DNA of 64,000 nucleotides from Paenibacillus alginolyticus DSM 5050 = NBRC 15375 (GTDB taxonomy: Bacteria; Bacillota; Bacilli; Paenibacillales; NBRC-103111): assembly GCF_000422905.1 (NCBI RefSeq), contig NZ_AUGY01000004.1:124001-188000 (forward strand). The letters run 5' to 3'. The notes below the pieces were generated by a model. The model was given only the letters and a program-made list of their open reading frames with translations, had not been told where the DNA came from and searched no databases. Each line of letters starts with the position of its first letter. The first letter of the stretch is position 1. The translations under genes were made by a program, and so were the position numbers. Below, one piece after another: positions 34,729-44,337 of the stretch.

Positions 34729-36174
34729 ATGATTATGGAAACGATGATAAAGAATAACAAGATGTTTTTAGCTGGGCAATGGGTACTTCGGGAGAACACA
34801 ATGGAGGTTTGCGATCCTCAGGATAACCGGTTGATCGCGACAGTGCCTGCTGCTTCCATAGTGGATATGGCGTTCGCTATCGAAGAGGCTCAAGAAGGGT
34901 TTCGTATTTGCTCCGAGCTGCCGACACATGAACGCATTGCTATCCTCCAAAGGGCTGCCGACTGGGTAGACGGGCATAAGGAGGCGTACGCTCTCACGAT
35001 TGCCTCCGAAGGAAGCAAGACGATCAAGGAAGCACGGAAAGAAGTAAGAAGGTGCGTTGAAACTTTGCGGATCAGTGCGGAGGAAGCAAGACGCTTAAAT
35101 GGAGAGACAATTCCTTTTGATCAAATGCCCGGAAGTGAGAATCGGTTCGGCTACTATTACCGTTCCCCGATCGGTATTATTGGCGCCATTACGCCGTTTA
35201 ATGATCCTTTGAATCTCGTTGCCCATAAAGTGGGCCCAGCCATCGCTGCGGGCAATGCGATTATCGTGAAGCCAGCGCCAGCCACGCCATTAAGCGCACT
35301 TATGTTGGCGGAAGCGTTCGACAAGGCGGGTCTGCCAGCTAAAGTCTTGTCTGTGATCACAGGCAATGCAAGTGAAATCGGCGATGTGCTGGTGACGCAC
35401 CCGTATGTAAGAATGATCTCTTTCACAGGTGGACTGAAGACAGGCAAAGCAATTATGCAAAAGGCAGGCCTGAAAAAAATGGGCATGGAGCTCGGCTCCA
35501 ACTCGCCGGTTATCATTTTGAACGATGCTGACATAAATGATGCTGTAGAATCCAACGTTTCCGGAGCTTTCTGGGCCGCTGGGCAAAACTGTCTAGGCGT
35601 ACAGCGCATTTATGTGCAAGAGGATGTTTATGAAGCGTTCGTAGCTCAATTCGTTGAGAAAACGAAGCAATATCGCGTTGGCAGCAAATTATCAGAAGAT
35701 ACAGATATGGGCCCGATGATCAACGAAAGAGAAGCCAAGCGTGTGGAAAGCTGGGTGAATGAAGCGGTAGACCGCGGAGGGAAGCTGCTTTGCGGAGGGA
35801 AGCGGGACGGCGCTTTCTACGAGCCGACGGTTATGACAGACGTTCCGAAGGACTGCCGCTTGGTGAAGGAAGAGGTATTTGGTCCGGTCGTCACCATCTT
35901 TCGCGTAGCTGATCTGGATGAGGCGATTCTCGAAGCAAACAGTGTTGACTTTGGTCTGCAAGCGGGCATATTCAGCCGGGATATTGAAAAAGTATTCCAT
36001 GCCGTGCGCAAGCTGGATGTCGGAGGCGTGATGGTGAATGACAGCTCGGATTACAGAATCGACGCGATGCCGTTTGGCGGAGTGAAAGGCTCGGGAATCG
36101 GCAGAGAAGGCGTGAAATTCGCCCTTCAGGAAATGACGGAGCCGAAAGTTGTTTGCATCAGGATGTCCCGCTAA
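34729..36174 (+). CDS. NAD(P)-dependent aldehyde dehydrogenase, possibly aspartate-semialdehyde to aspartate
   Basis: 481 residues of the ALDH superfamily with catalytic Cys288 in GQNCLG, general base Glu254 in MELGSNSP and the ITPFNDPLNLVAHK nucleotide-site motif. It resembles the succinate-semialdehyde/lactaldehyde/phosphonoacetaldehyde branch. Placed between homoserine dehydrogenase and aspartase, the natural reaction is oxidation of aspartate 4-semialdehyde to aspartate, which the biosynthetic, phosphate-requiring Asd cannot do irreversibly. That assignment rests on context. Start ATG follows GGGAGAGG. Confidence 0.88.
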   Translation: MIMETMIKNNKMFLAGQWVLRENTMEVCDPQDNRLIATVPAASIVDMAFAIEEAQEGFRICSELPTHERIAILQRAADWVDGHKEAYALTIASEGSKTIKEARKEVRRCVETLRISAEEARRLNGETIPFDQMPGSENRFGYYYRSPIGIIGAITPFNDPLNLVAHKVGPAIAAGNAIIVKPAPATPLSALMLAEAFDKAGLPAKVLSVITGNASEIGDVLVTHPYVRMISFTGGLKTGKAIMQKAGLKKMGMELGSNSPVIILNDADINDAVESNVSGAFWAAGQNCLGVQRIYVQEDVYEAFVAQFVEKTKQYRVGSKLSEDTDMGPMINEREAKRVESWVNEAVDRGGKLLCGGKRDGAFYEPTVMTDVPKDCRLVKEEVFGPVVTIFRVADLDEAILEANSVDFGLQAGIFSRDIEKVFHAVRKLDVGGVMVNDSSDYRIDAMPFGGVKGSGIGREGVKFALQEMTEPKVVCIRMSR

Positions 36175-36213
36175 TAAATGGGCCAGACCCATTGGCTCTA
36201 GGAGAGAACAACT

Positions 36214-37659
36214 ATGTCGAATCGCATTGAGAAAGATTTCTTAGGTGAGAAAACGGTTCCCGATTGGGCATACTTCGGTATACAATCGATTCGAGCTACT
36301 GAAAATTTCCCTGTAACCGGAACCCCGGTCAGCAAGCACCTTATCCTGGCGTTGGCCCAAATCAAGAAAGCAGCTGCTTTAGCTAATATGGAGACGGACA
36401 TGCTGCCGCAAAGAATTGGCGCTGTTATTGTACAAGCGGCCGAGGAAATCTGTGCAGGAAATTTGTTAGAACATTTTATCGTGGATGCGATTCAAGGTGG
36501 AGCAGGAACATCGATCAATATGAACATGAATGAGGTGTTGGCGAATCGCGCGCTTGAGCTGCTGGGTAAAAAAAAGGGCGATTACTTTCATTGTTCTCCT
36601 AATAATCATGTGAATATGTCCCAATCCACGAATGATACCGTTCCTACAGCCATTCGGATTGCTTCGTACCTTCTCTCCAAGGAATTAGTAGGTATCGTCG
36701 ATGCGTTGGAAAAAGGACTTTATCGAAAAGCAGAGCAATTTGATGGGATTATCAAAATGGGGCGTACGCATTTACAAGATGCTGTCCCCATTCGTTTGGG
36801 GCAAGAATTTGGCGCTTATGCACGTGTCATTGGAAGGGACAAAGCGAGGATAATGGCTGCTGCCGATGGATTGCTAACGATTAATTTAGGAGCTACCGCC
36901 ATCGGTACTGGACTTAACGCCAACCCTAAGTATATTGAGCTGGCGTCAAGGTATTTGGCCGAGCTGACAGGAATTCCCTTAACTCACGCCGATGATTTTG
37001 TAGATGCCACACAGAATACGGATGCCTACACAGCGCTGTCCTCTTCACTTAAAATCATGTCCGTAAATTTATCGAAAATTTGTAATGATATCCGTTTCAT
37101 GGCCTCAGGACCAAGGGCGGGGCTAAGCGAAATTCATCTCCCGCCAAGACAGCCAGGGTCATCGATCATGCCGGGTAAGGTCAATCCGGTAATGCCCGAA
37201 ATGATGAATCAAATTGCTTTTCAAGTGATGGGCAATGACCATACGATTTGCTTGGCGGCGGAAGCTGGTCAGCTTGAGCTTAATGTCATGGGGCCCGTCA
37301 TGGCTGCTAATTTGTTGCAATCCCTGCTAATCTTAAATAACGGATTGACCGTCTTCTTACGCTTCGCGGTGGATGGCATTCAGGCTAATGAGGAAGGATG
37401 CAAAGCTCATGTGGACAAAAGCTTTGGCATCATAACCGCGCTAAATCCTCACCTGGGTTATGAAACCGCTAGCCGAATCGTTAAAGAAGCGCTTCAATCT
37501 GGACAGACGATTAAGGAAATCTGTTTGGAACGCCAGCTAATGACTGTTGAAGAGCTGGAAGAGATATTAAATCCTTATGAAATGACAACGCCTGGTATTG
37601 CTGGGTTTCAATACCTTGAAAACTTGGATAAGGGAGCGAATCGACATGAGCAGCATTAG
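36214..37659 (+). CDS. aspA: Aspartate ammonia-lyase (aspartase)
   Basis: 481 residues of the fumarase/aspartase superfamily. The signature [16 protein letters not shown] (about 314-329) contains the catalytic Ser, and [18 protein letters not shown] [15 protein letters not shown] and [11 protein letters not shown] complete the active site. The Gln and Leu around [10 protein letters not shown] favour aspartase over fumarase, which cannot be excluded by eye. It converts aspartate to fumarate plus ammonia. Start follows AGGAGAG; the stop lies 14 bases inside the next gene. Confidence 0.9.
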   Translation: MSNRIEKDFLGEKTVPDWAYFGIQSIRATENFPVTGTPVSKHLILALAQIKKAAALANMETDMLPQRIGAVIVQAAEEICAGNLLEHFIVDAIQGGAGTSINMNMNEVLANRALELLGKKKGDYFHCSPNNHVNMSQSTNDTVPTAIRIASYLLSKELVGIVDALEKGLYRKAEQFDGIIKMGRTHLQDAVPIRLGQEFGAYARVIGRDKARIMAAADGLLTINLGATAIGTGLNANPKYIELASRYLAELTGIPLTHADDFVDATQNTDAYTALSSSLKIMSVNLSKICNDIRFMASGPRAGLSEIHLPPRQPGSSIMPGKVNPVMPEMMNQIAFQVMGNDHTICLAAEAGQLELNVMGPVMAANLLQSLLILNNGLTVFLRFAVDGIQANEEGCKAHVDKSFGIITALNPHLGYETASRIVKEALQSGQTIKEICLERQLMTVEELEEILNPYEMTTPGIAGFQYLENLDKGANRHEQH

Positions 37660-39049
37660 CGAAAGCGAACAAAATAGTTTGAAGCGTACGATGAAAAGCA
37701 GGCACTTATTTATGATTTCTCTTGGGGGCGTTATTGGAACAGGGCTTTTCTTAAGTACAGGTTATATCTTGAACCAAGCGGGACCTGGAGGGGCTATCCT
37801 CGCTTATTTGTTTGGCGGACTCATTATGTATCTGGTCATGCTTTGTCTTGGAGAATTAAGCGTGGCTATGCCAATAACAGGCTCTTTCCCCGTATATGCT
37901 GCCAAATTTATAGGACCTGCAACCGGGTTTACGATTGGCTGGCTGTACTGGCTCACGTGGGTAGTCACGGTAGGCTCCGAGTTTACAGCGGCCGGCCTGC
38001 TGATGCAGCGATGGTTTCCTCATATATCCGTATGGATATTCAGCGCAATATTTGCCGCCATACTGTTTATATTAAATGCAGTTACAGCCAAGTTTTTTGC
38101 TGAATCAGAGTTTTGGATTTCCGGCTTCAAGGTCATCGTCATTATTATGTTTATTGTGTTGGGTGGAGCAGCAATGTTCGGGTTCATCCCTATGGAAGGC
38201 CAATCGGCCCCGCTGCTGAGCAATCTTATTAATAAAGGCGGACTATTTCCAAACGGTTTTCTTCCTGTGTTGTTCGTGATGATTTCGGTTAACTTTGCAT
38301 TCTCAGGAACTGAATTGATCGGCGTTACTGCTGGTGAGACGGAAGATCCGGACAAAAGCATTCCGCGATCCATTCGGACGGTGGTGTGGCGCACACTGGT
38401 ATTTTTTATCGGTGCAATCATCGTGCTCGCCGGTCTTATTCCCTGGCAGGAAGCCGGAGTTATTGAGAGTCCCTTCGTTCTCGTGTTTGACAAGATCGGG
38501 ATTCCTTATGCCGCTGATATTATGAATTTTGTTATTCTAACGGCACTCTTGTCGGTAGGAAATTCGGGACTGTACGCTTCAACGCGCATGCTGTGGGCAC
38601 TCTCCCAGGAAAAAATGGTCAGCCCATGGTTAGGAAAAATAACTTCGCGCGGTGTTCCGATGAATGCGCTTATTGTCAGTATGTTGGTTGCTTGCTTATC
38701 TTTACTCTCCAGCGTCATTGCTGCTGATACCGTTTATGTGGTGCTGATTGCTATTTCAGGCTTCGCCGTTGTCGCCGTGTGGATGGGCATTGTCGCTTCC
38801 CAATTCATGTTCCGCAGGCAATTTCTGAAAGAGGGTGGAAACCTTAAAGATCTGAAATACCGCACTCCGTTATATCCGGTTGTACCGATCGTTGCTTTCT
38901 TATTGTGCCTGGGCTCTTGCGTCGGTTTGTACTTTGACCCTGCCCAACGAATCGCTTTATATTGTGGAATTCCATTTGTGGCGCTTTGCTACTTGATTTA
39001 TTATTTGAAAAATAGAACCGTGAAAGCGGAGCAGGGTGATTTAAGATGA
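37646..39049 (+). CDS. Amino acid permease (APC family)
   Basis: 467 residues with twelve predicted membrane helices. The opening [20 protein letters not shown] and [20 protein letters not shown] are typical of the amino acid transporter branch containing LysP, RocE and GabP. The start overlaps the aspartase gene by 14 bases and GGGAGC precedes it. In this operon it would import the amino acid fed to the PLP enzyme or to homoserine dehydrogenase. Confidence 0.9.
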   Translation: MSSISESEQNSLKRTMKSRHLFMISLGGVIGTGLFLSTGYILNQAGPGGAILAYLFGGLIMYLVMLCLGELSVAMPITGSFPVYAAKFIGPATGFTIGWLYWLTWVVTVGSEFTAAGLLMQRWFPHISVWIFSAIFAAILFILNAVTAKFFAESEFWISGFKVIVIIMFIVLGGAAMFGFIPMEGQSAPLLSNLINKGGLFPNGFLPVLFVMISVNFAFSGTELIGVTAGETEDPDKSIPRSIRTVVWRTLVFFIGAIIVLAGLIPWQEAGVIESPFVLVFDKIGIPYAADIMNFVILTALLSVGNSGLYASTRMLWALSQEKMVSPWLGKITSRGVPMNALIVSMLVACLSLLSSVIAADTVYVVLIAISGFAVVAVWMGIVASQFMFRRQFLKEGGNLKDLKYRTPLYPVVPIVAFLLCLGSCVGLYFDPAQRIALYCGIPFVALCYLIYYLKNRTVKAEQGDLR

Positions 39050-40509
39050 CTGGAGCTGCAAGCGGAAGTACAAGCATTGTGATACGTCTTGAAATTGTCA
39101 AGGAACTGGTAAGCTTCGGCCAGATTGCCACTGCTATTGGCGATGCCGGAGGAGATGTTGTTGCCATTGATGTAGCGCAGTCAAGTAAAGCGAGGACAAT
39201 TCGAGATATTACGGTTCAAATAAATGATCACCAGCAATCCGATCTTATTGTAAACGCTGTCAGTGAATTGCCAGGCATCCAAGTGATACATGTATCTGAT
39301 CAAACATTTCTAGTTCACTTAGGCGGTAAGATTGAAACCGTGCCGAAGATTCCGATCAAGAACCGGGATGATCTGTCTCGGGTTTATACACCGGGAGTGG
39401 CCCGAGTCTGTATGGCTATTCATGAAGATCCCAAAAAAGCGTATTCGCTCACAATCAAGCGGAACACGGTAGCTGTTGTTTCGGATGGTTCCGCTGTACT
39501 CGGACTCGGCAACATTGGTCCTGAAGCTGCGATGCCGGTGATGGAAGGGAAAGCCATGCTTTTTAAGCAAATGGCTGATGTTGATGCGTTCCCGATATGC
39601 CTGCGAACGCAGGATACGGAGGAAATTATCCGTATCGTCAAAGCGCTTGCTCCGACTTTCGGCGGCATTAATCTGGAGGATATATCTTCCCCGCGCTGCT
39701 TTGAAATCGAGCAGAGGCTGGTCGAGGAACTTGATATTCCTGTCTTTCACGATGACCAGCACGGTACGGCTGTCGTTCTGCTGGCAGGTTTACTGAACGC
39801 CGTCAAGGTCGTGAAGAAGGAGCTAAGCCGCTGCAAGGTAGTCGTATGCGGTATTGGCGCAGCTGGGATCGCTTGCACCAAAATGCTGCTGGCCTCAGGC
39901 GTCGTGAACATAATTGGCGTGGATCGTGAAGGCGCCATTGTGCGGGGGGAGACGTATAACAATCCGGCCTGGCAGTGGTATGCCGATCACACGAATCCTG
40001 AAAGACAGAGCGGAACCTTGAGCGAAGTCATCAGCGGAGCCGATGTTTTTATTGGCCTTTCCGGACCTAAAGTGCTCAGCGTTGAAGATGTGAAAAAGAT
40101 GGCGCAGGATCCCATCGTATTCGCTATGGCGAATCCGACACCGGAAATCGCACCAGAGGAAGCCGAGTCGTATGTCCGCGTTATGGCGACAGGCAGGTCG
40201 GACTACCCGAACCAGATCAATAATGTGCTTTGCTTCCCAGGCTTGTTCCGCGGTGTGCTGGACTGCCGGGCATCGAGAATTACCGAGGAAATGAAGCTGG
40301 TAGCGGCAAAGGCTATTGCCTCGGTCGTCAGCGAAGAGGAACTTAACGAATACTACATTATACCGAGTGTTTTTAATCAAATGGTCGTTGAGAAGGTGCG
40401 CGAAGCCGTTATTTCTGCTGCGTATCAATCTGGAGTGGCAAGACGGAATAAGGGATGGGAACCCGCGAAAGAAGCCGCTGTTCTGTCATCCAGCGGAGGG
40501 CTTGCATGA
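39046..40509 (+). CDS. NAD(P)-dependent malic enzyme with N-terminal ACT domain
   Basis: 487 residues. Residues about 1-85 form an ACT-like regulatory domain ([20 protein letters not shown]) and 95-460 the malic enzyme ([11 protein letters not shown] with catalytic Tyr, [18 protein letters not shown] with catalytic Lys, [11 protein letters not shown] metal/NAD segment, [11 protein letters not shown] nucleotide site). It decarboxylates malate to pyruvate, completing the route from aspartate after fumarase, which is not in the window. It overlaps the permease and YitT genes by four bases each (ATGA), showing tight coupling. Confidence 0.92.
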   Translation: MTGAASGSTSIVIRLEIVKELVSFGQIATAIGDAGGDVVAIDVAQSSKARTIRDITVQINDHQQSDLIVNAVSELPGIQVIHVSDQTFLVHLGGKIETVPKIPIKNRDDLSRVYTPGVARVCMAIHEDPKKAYSLTIKRNTVAVVSDGSAVLGLGNIGPEAAMPVMEGKAMLFKQMADVDAFPICLRTQDTEEIIRIVKALAPTFGGINLEDISSPRCFEIEQRLVEELDIPVFHDDQHGTAVVLLAGLLNAVKVVKKELSRCKVVVCGIGAAGIACTKMLLASGVVNIIGVDREGAIVRGETYNNPAWQWYADHTNPERQSGTLSEVISGADVFIGLSGPKVLSVEDVKKMAQDPIVFAMANPTPEIAPEEAESYVRVMATGRSDYPNQINNVLCFPGLFRGVLDCRASRITEEMKLVAAKAIASVVSEEELNEYYIIPSVFNQMVVEKVREAVISAAYQSGVARRNKGWEPAKEAAVLSSSGGLA

Positions 40510-41344
40510 ATGAGCATTTGAAAAATGGAGCCGCCATATTCGCTGGTTCAGCAATCATGGGCTTTGGTATCAACTATTTCAATACGGCTAATGGGCTGGC
40601 TGAAGGGGGCATTACGGGAGTCAGCTTATTGCTGAAATATATGTTCGGTTGGGAAACGGGAATTACGAATTTTTTGCTGAACCTTCCGCTTTTTTTCATA
40701 GGCTGGAAAGTGTTGGGTCGAAGATCATTCGCATATACCATCTTTGCAACACTGATGTTTTCGCTCTTTGTCTACGTATTCAGAAACATTCATTTTGTAA
40801 TGAATGATCTCCTTTTAGCTTCCTTATACGCAGGCGTTACTTTGGGGGTAGGCCTAGGCATCGTCTTTCGCTTTGGGGGGACAAGTGGTGGTACAGATAT
40901 TCTCGCTCAGATGCTGAAAAAATATTTGGGCTGGCCCATCGGGAGAAGTGTGTTTATCTTTGACAGCTTTACGATTATCCTCTCTCTCATCTACTTGGAT
41001 AGAGAGCGATGTACACGATCGTGGCTGTCTTCGTAGGCTCCAGAGTGATCGATTACGTGCTGGAAGGAACGGGAAAAGGTAAAGCGGCCATCATCGTGAG
41101 CCAGCATGCGGAAGAAATATCAAACCGGATCCATGCCGAGATGGAAAGAGGCACTACTTTTTTCTACGGAAAGGGCGGTTACAGCAACACGGATAGAAAA
41201 ATCATTTACTGTGTAGTTAGCCGTTCGGAAGTGGGCAGGCTGAAAAAGCTGGTGCATGCCATAGACCGGCTAGCTTTTGTTACGGTGAATGATGTATTTG
41301 AAGTGTTTGGAGAAGGCTTCAATAGGATGCAGGAAAAGGCATGA
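40506..41344 (+). pseudogene. yitT: YitT family membrane protein, frameshifted
   Basis: The first 165 residues (five membrane helices; FNTANGLAEGGITGVSLLL, FGGTSGGTDILAQ) and the last about 110 (MYTIVAVFVGSRVIDYV and the cytoplasmic DUF2179 domain, HAEEISNRIHAEMERG) are in different frames. They join if one G is restored near 41004 (GAG-GCG-ATG-TAC). The rest is intact and the start overlaps the malic enzyme stop, so the gene may be functional in the organism if this is a sequencing error. Role in the operon unknown. Confidence 0.85.
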
Positions 41345-41447
41345 ACATGAAGATTGCTTCTTTGAGAAAAAATGAAAAGAGGAGGCAGGCAAGGTTAATT
41401 GACTATTTTTTACCAACCTTATGGTCGGACAACTCTTGCTGTTTATC

Positions 41448-42386
41448 ATGAATCCAATAGAAAACATTCTTAAAGATTTTTCTGTCATGATTTTGGATGG
41501 CGCATTATCAACTGAGATGGAACGCCGTGGCTGTGATATTAACGACTCACTTTGGTCTGCAAAAATGCTGATGGAAAACCCTGAAATCATTGGTCAGGTA
41601 CATATAGATTACTTTGCTGCCGGGGCTGACTGTGCAATTACTTCAAGTTACCAGGCAACTGTTGAAGGTTTTGTCCGACGAGGTTTAAGCGAAACCGAAG
41701 CGCTTAGGCTTATTAAGATATCAGTGGAAATTGCGGTAAAAGCAAGGGATAATTTTTGGGATAACTTGGTGGAAAAAACAAAAAGACCACGACCGATAGT
41801 AGCCGCTTCCGTTGGTCCATACGGTGCTTATCTGGCAGATGGGTCTGAGTACCGTGGAGACTACAAACTAACTGAAAACGAGCTTATAGAATTTCATCGA
41901 CCACGTGTTAAGGCTCTGATAGACGCCGGCGCAGATATACTTGCTTGTGAAACCATACCATGCCTGATGGAAGCTAGAGGAATAGTCCGATTGCTGAAGG
42001 AATTTCCTGGAGTTTACGGATGGATTAGTTTCAGTGCAAAAAACGACCTACAAATAAGTAATGGGGATCTTATTGCCGATTGTGCTGATTGGCTGAACGG
42101 TCATGATCAAGTGGCGGCAGTTGGCGTAAATTGCACACCTCCACAATATATTCCTTCTCTGATTAGTGAAATCCGAAGAAAAACAGATAAACCTATTGTT
42201 GTTTATCCAAATTCCGGTGAGCAGTATGAGGCAAGTACACGCAGTTGGAAGGGCGCTTCAACTAACGAAAGTTTTGGCTGCGGCGCCCGAAGTTGGTACG
42301 AACTTGGTGCCAGGTTGATAGGCGGTTGTTGTCGTACTACTCCTGAAGATATCAAATCCGTAGAAGCTTGGGTTAGAAACATATAA
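41448..42386 (+). CDS. mmuM: Homocysteine S-methyltransferase (MmuM/YbgG type)
   Basis: 312 residues from MNPIENILKDF. It transfers a methyl group from S-methylmethionine or SAM to homocysteine, giving methionine. ILDGALSTEMERRG is the family start; the zinc ligands are Cys in VGVNCTPPQ and the pair in GGCCRTTPED. No clear ribosome site precedes ATG 41448, and ATG 41421 in frame is the alternative. Being 100 bases after the YitT gene, it may or may not belong to the homoserine operon; homoserine and homocysteine metabolism are adjacent. Confidence 0.88.
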   Translation: MNPIENILKDFSVMILDGALSTEMERRGCDINDSLWSAKMLMENPEIIGQVHIDYFAAGADCAITSSYQATVEGFVRRGLSETEALRLIKISVEIAVKARDNFWDNLVEKTKRPRPIVAASVGPYGAYLADGSEYRGDYKLTENELIEFHRPRVKALIDAGADILACETIPCLMEARGIVRLLKEFPGVYGWISFSAKNDLQISNGDLIADCADWLNGHDQVAAVGVNCTPPQYIPSLISEIRRKTDKPIVVYPNSGEQYEASTRSWKGASTNESFGCGARSWYELGARLIGGCCRTTPEDIKSVEAWVRNI

Positions 42387-42464
42387 AATTGTTTTGATGA
42401 AATAGCGATATTTTCGCCGTCATACAATTCATCCCATCATTAGTATAAACAAGAAAGTGAAGAG

Positions 42465-42518
42465 ATCACCTTAGTTGAAATCCCCGATAAGAGAGGCGAG
42501 GATATCAATTAAGGTGAT
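42465..42518. repeat. Inverted repeat abutting sigK fragment 1
   Basis: ATCACCTTAGTTGA (42465-42478) and TCAATTAAGGTGAT (42505-42518) match at 13 of 14 positions, followed by TTTTA. It may be a terminator for the upstream gene or a recombination scar. Confidence 0.5.
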
Positions 42519-42782
42519 TTTTACGTTGCTTCGTATTCACAACCTCAAAAAATTCGACAATACAGGGGAAGATTTGGAGGATTTAATCTCCATCGTGACG
42601 ATTGGATTGATTAAAGCCATCGAGTCATTCTCGCCGAACAAAGGAACGAAGCTCGCGACGTTTGCGGCTCGCTGCATCGAGAACGAGATCCTTATGCATC
42701 TTCGATCGCTGAAGAAAACGCGCAAGGATGTGTCCCTGCATGATCCCATCGGAACGGACAAAGAGGGGAATGAAATAACGCT
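42519..42782 (+). pseudogene. sigK: sigK fragment 1 (sporulation sigma factor K)
   Basis: The frame encodes [52 protein letters not shown] and [19 protein letters not shown], which is the sigma-2 region of SigK. The N-terminal part before the NLRLVAH segment and everything after NEITL (sigma-4) are missing. The frame then runs into unrelated DNA and stops at 42885. Confidence 0.85.
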
Positions 42783-43163
42783 GAGGCTTCAAACCGATTA
42801 TCTTGACATGCTATTTTGCATGACATTGAGTTTGTGCCCTTCGCTGAAGTGTCGGAAGGAGCTTTTTATGCTCGGGAGAGTTTGAAGCGCTCCAGCAAAA
42901 ATTAGGTTCTACGAAGTTTACGGTTTACCATTGTCCGTTTTCGAGAAAACGATTAATTACTTTCATAGTCGGAACGCGACCAGTGAAGATTTTCATATAT
43001 TTCGACCGAATCGTCTTACGTCAAAGTTGACCTTGCGATATGCACGGTTTCCTCAGTACTACCAATGGATGCGAAAAGCCTGCTGTTCTTATAAGCAGGC
43101 TCTTCTTAATAAGCTTCGGTGAGTAATATTACAATAATTTGCTCTTGAGATACTTTCACATTT
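42783..43163. other. Debris after sigK fragment 1
   Basis: At about 42815-42895 a frame reads [20 protein letters not shown] then [12 protein letters not shown]; it looks protein-like but I do not recognise it. The rest to the AraC gene has no convincing coding potential. Confidence 0.25.
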
Positions 43164-44066
43164 CTATGTCATGTTGTCTATTTTGAAGCTAATTTCTTTA
43201 ACTACTTTTCTTCGATATAGGCCTGGGGTAACGCCAGTAAACTTCTTAAATAACTTATGAAAATAAGGTAAGCTCTCATAACCGCAATTGTGGGCGATCG
43301 TATCAATACCTAAGTCAGTAGTTAGGAGCAGCTCCTTTGCAGTTGAAATCCGCTTGGCATTCACATAGTCGGTGATGTTCATCCCGGTTAGTTGTTTAAA
43401 CACCCTGGATAAATGAGCGGCTGAGACTGAAGTGTGCTTAGCCAAATACGAAAGTCCAGCGATTTGCTCAGTGTGAAACTGATCCAAGTGTTGCAGGATG
43501 TTTAGTAACCAGGAGGGGCCGACATTGGACGCTGCCAGTTGATGATGGGATTCTTTTAATATCAACCGATTAATGCTGATCAGAAGGCTATTTAACTGCA
43601 GTTGAATTGCGTATCTAAAACCAGCTTCGTGTTGTTCTAATTCTTCATGCATTTGTTTGAGTTTTTCTTCGAGATGAGGGCGCATGGCTGGTGGGACAAC
43701 AAGCTTATAGCTCTTATATTTCCGGGCTCGGTCAAAAGCTTGCATATTCGTAAACGAATCACCAGCTGAATAGTGTCCGATCAGTTGCGGATCAAAAAAG
43801 ACAGCAGTGGCAGTAATTGGAGATTCAGAATCTGGCAATGCCTGATGAATGGTATTGCCAGGAATGATGAAGAGATCTCCTTCATTCATCTCATAGAGCA
43901 TTTGGTTTAAGAAAAACGTACCTTTTCCACTATAAACATAAACTAATTCAAAGCGATCATGAAGATGCTCTGGTAGTTCACGATTTGGTGTCTTTTTGTC
44001 CTTAAATACGATGTCAAATGGCAAGAGGTGGTCGTTAATAAAGTTTTTTATTAGCGGTTTTTGCAT
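43164..44066 (-). CDS. AraC family regulator with cupin sensor domain
   Basis: 300 residues. N-terminal cupin (residues about 20-110; LPEHLHDRFELVYVYSGKGT, GDLFIIPGNTIHQA) and a C-terminal AraC domain with two helix-turn-helix motifs (LAKHTSVSAAHLSRVFKQ and IDTIAHNCGYESLPYFHKLF). It is divergent, with about 270 bases between, from the UxaA/aldo-keto reductase pair and probably activates it in response to a sugar or sugar acid. Confidence 0.9.
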   Translation of the reverse strand: MQKPLIKNFINDHLLPFDIVFKDKKTPNRELPEHLHDRFELVYVYSGKGTFFLNQMLYEMNEGDLFIIPGNTIHQALPDSESPITATAVFFDPQLIGHYSAGDSFTNMQAFDRARKYKSYKLVVPPAMRPHLEEKLKQMHEELEQHEAGFRYAIQLQLNSLLISINRLILKESHHQLAASNVGPSWLLNILQHLDQFHTEQIAGLSYLAKHTSVSAAHLSRVFKQLTGMNITDYVNAKRISTAKELLLTTDLGIDTIAHNCGYESLPYFHKLFKKFTGVTPGLYRRKVVKEISFKIDNMT

Positions 44067-44337
44067 TTTCCTAACCTCCCCAAATCATCTCACTTCATTA
44101 TTTCTCTTATGTATAGAATATCAAAATAGAGTATGTTATTGCAAAGGTAAAGAATTATCAAATGCCATAATCCTGTTACAATAATATGTGTGCACACCAA
44201 AATCAGGGAGGCTATGCTTACTAAAAAATTGATGCCACTTATTGCCTGAATGCACATCAACTGGGTGAGAATATTGTTGTTTTAACAGCACTAACCTTGG
44301 ATTTTTCGAAAAATCTCATCAAAGGAGCCAGTCATCG

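Noticed and set aside
42815..42895. Frame [20 protein letters not shown] after sigK fragment 1
   Set aside because: Protein-like composition but no recognised family and no start; mentioned only as debris.
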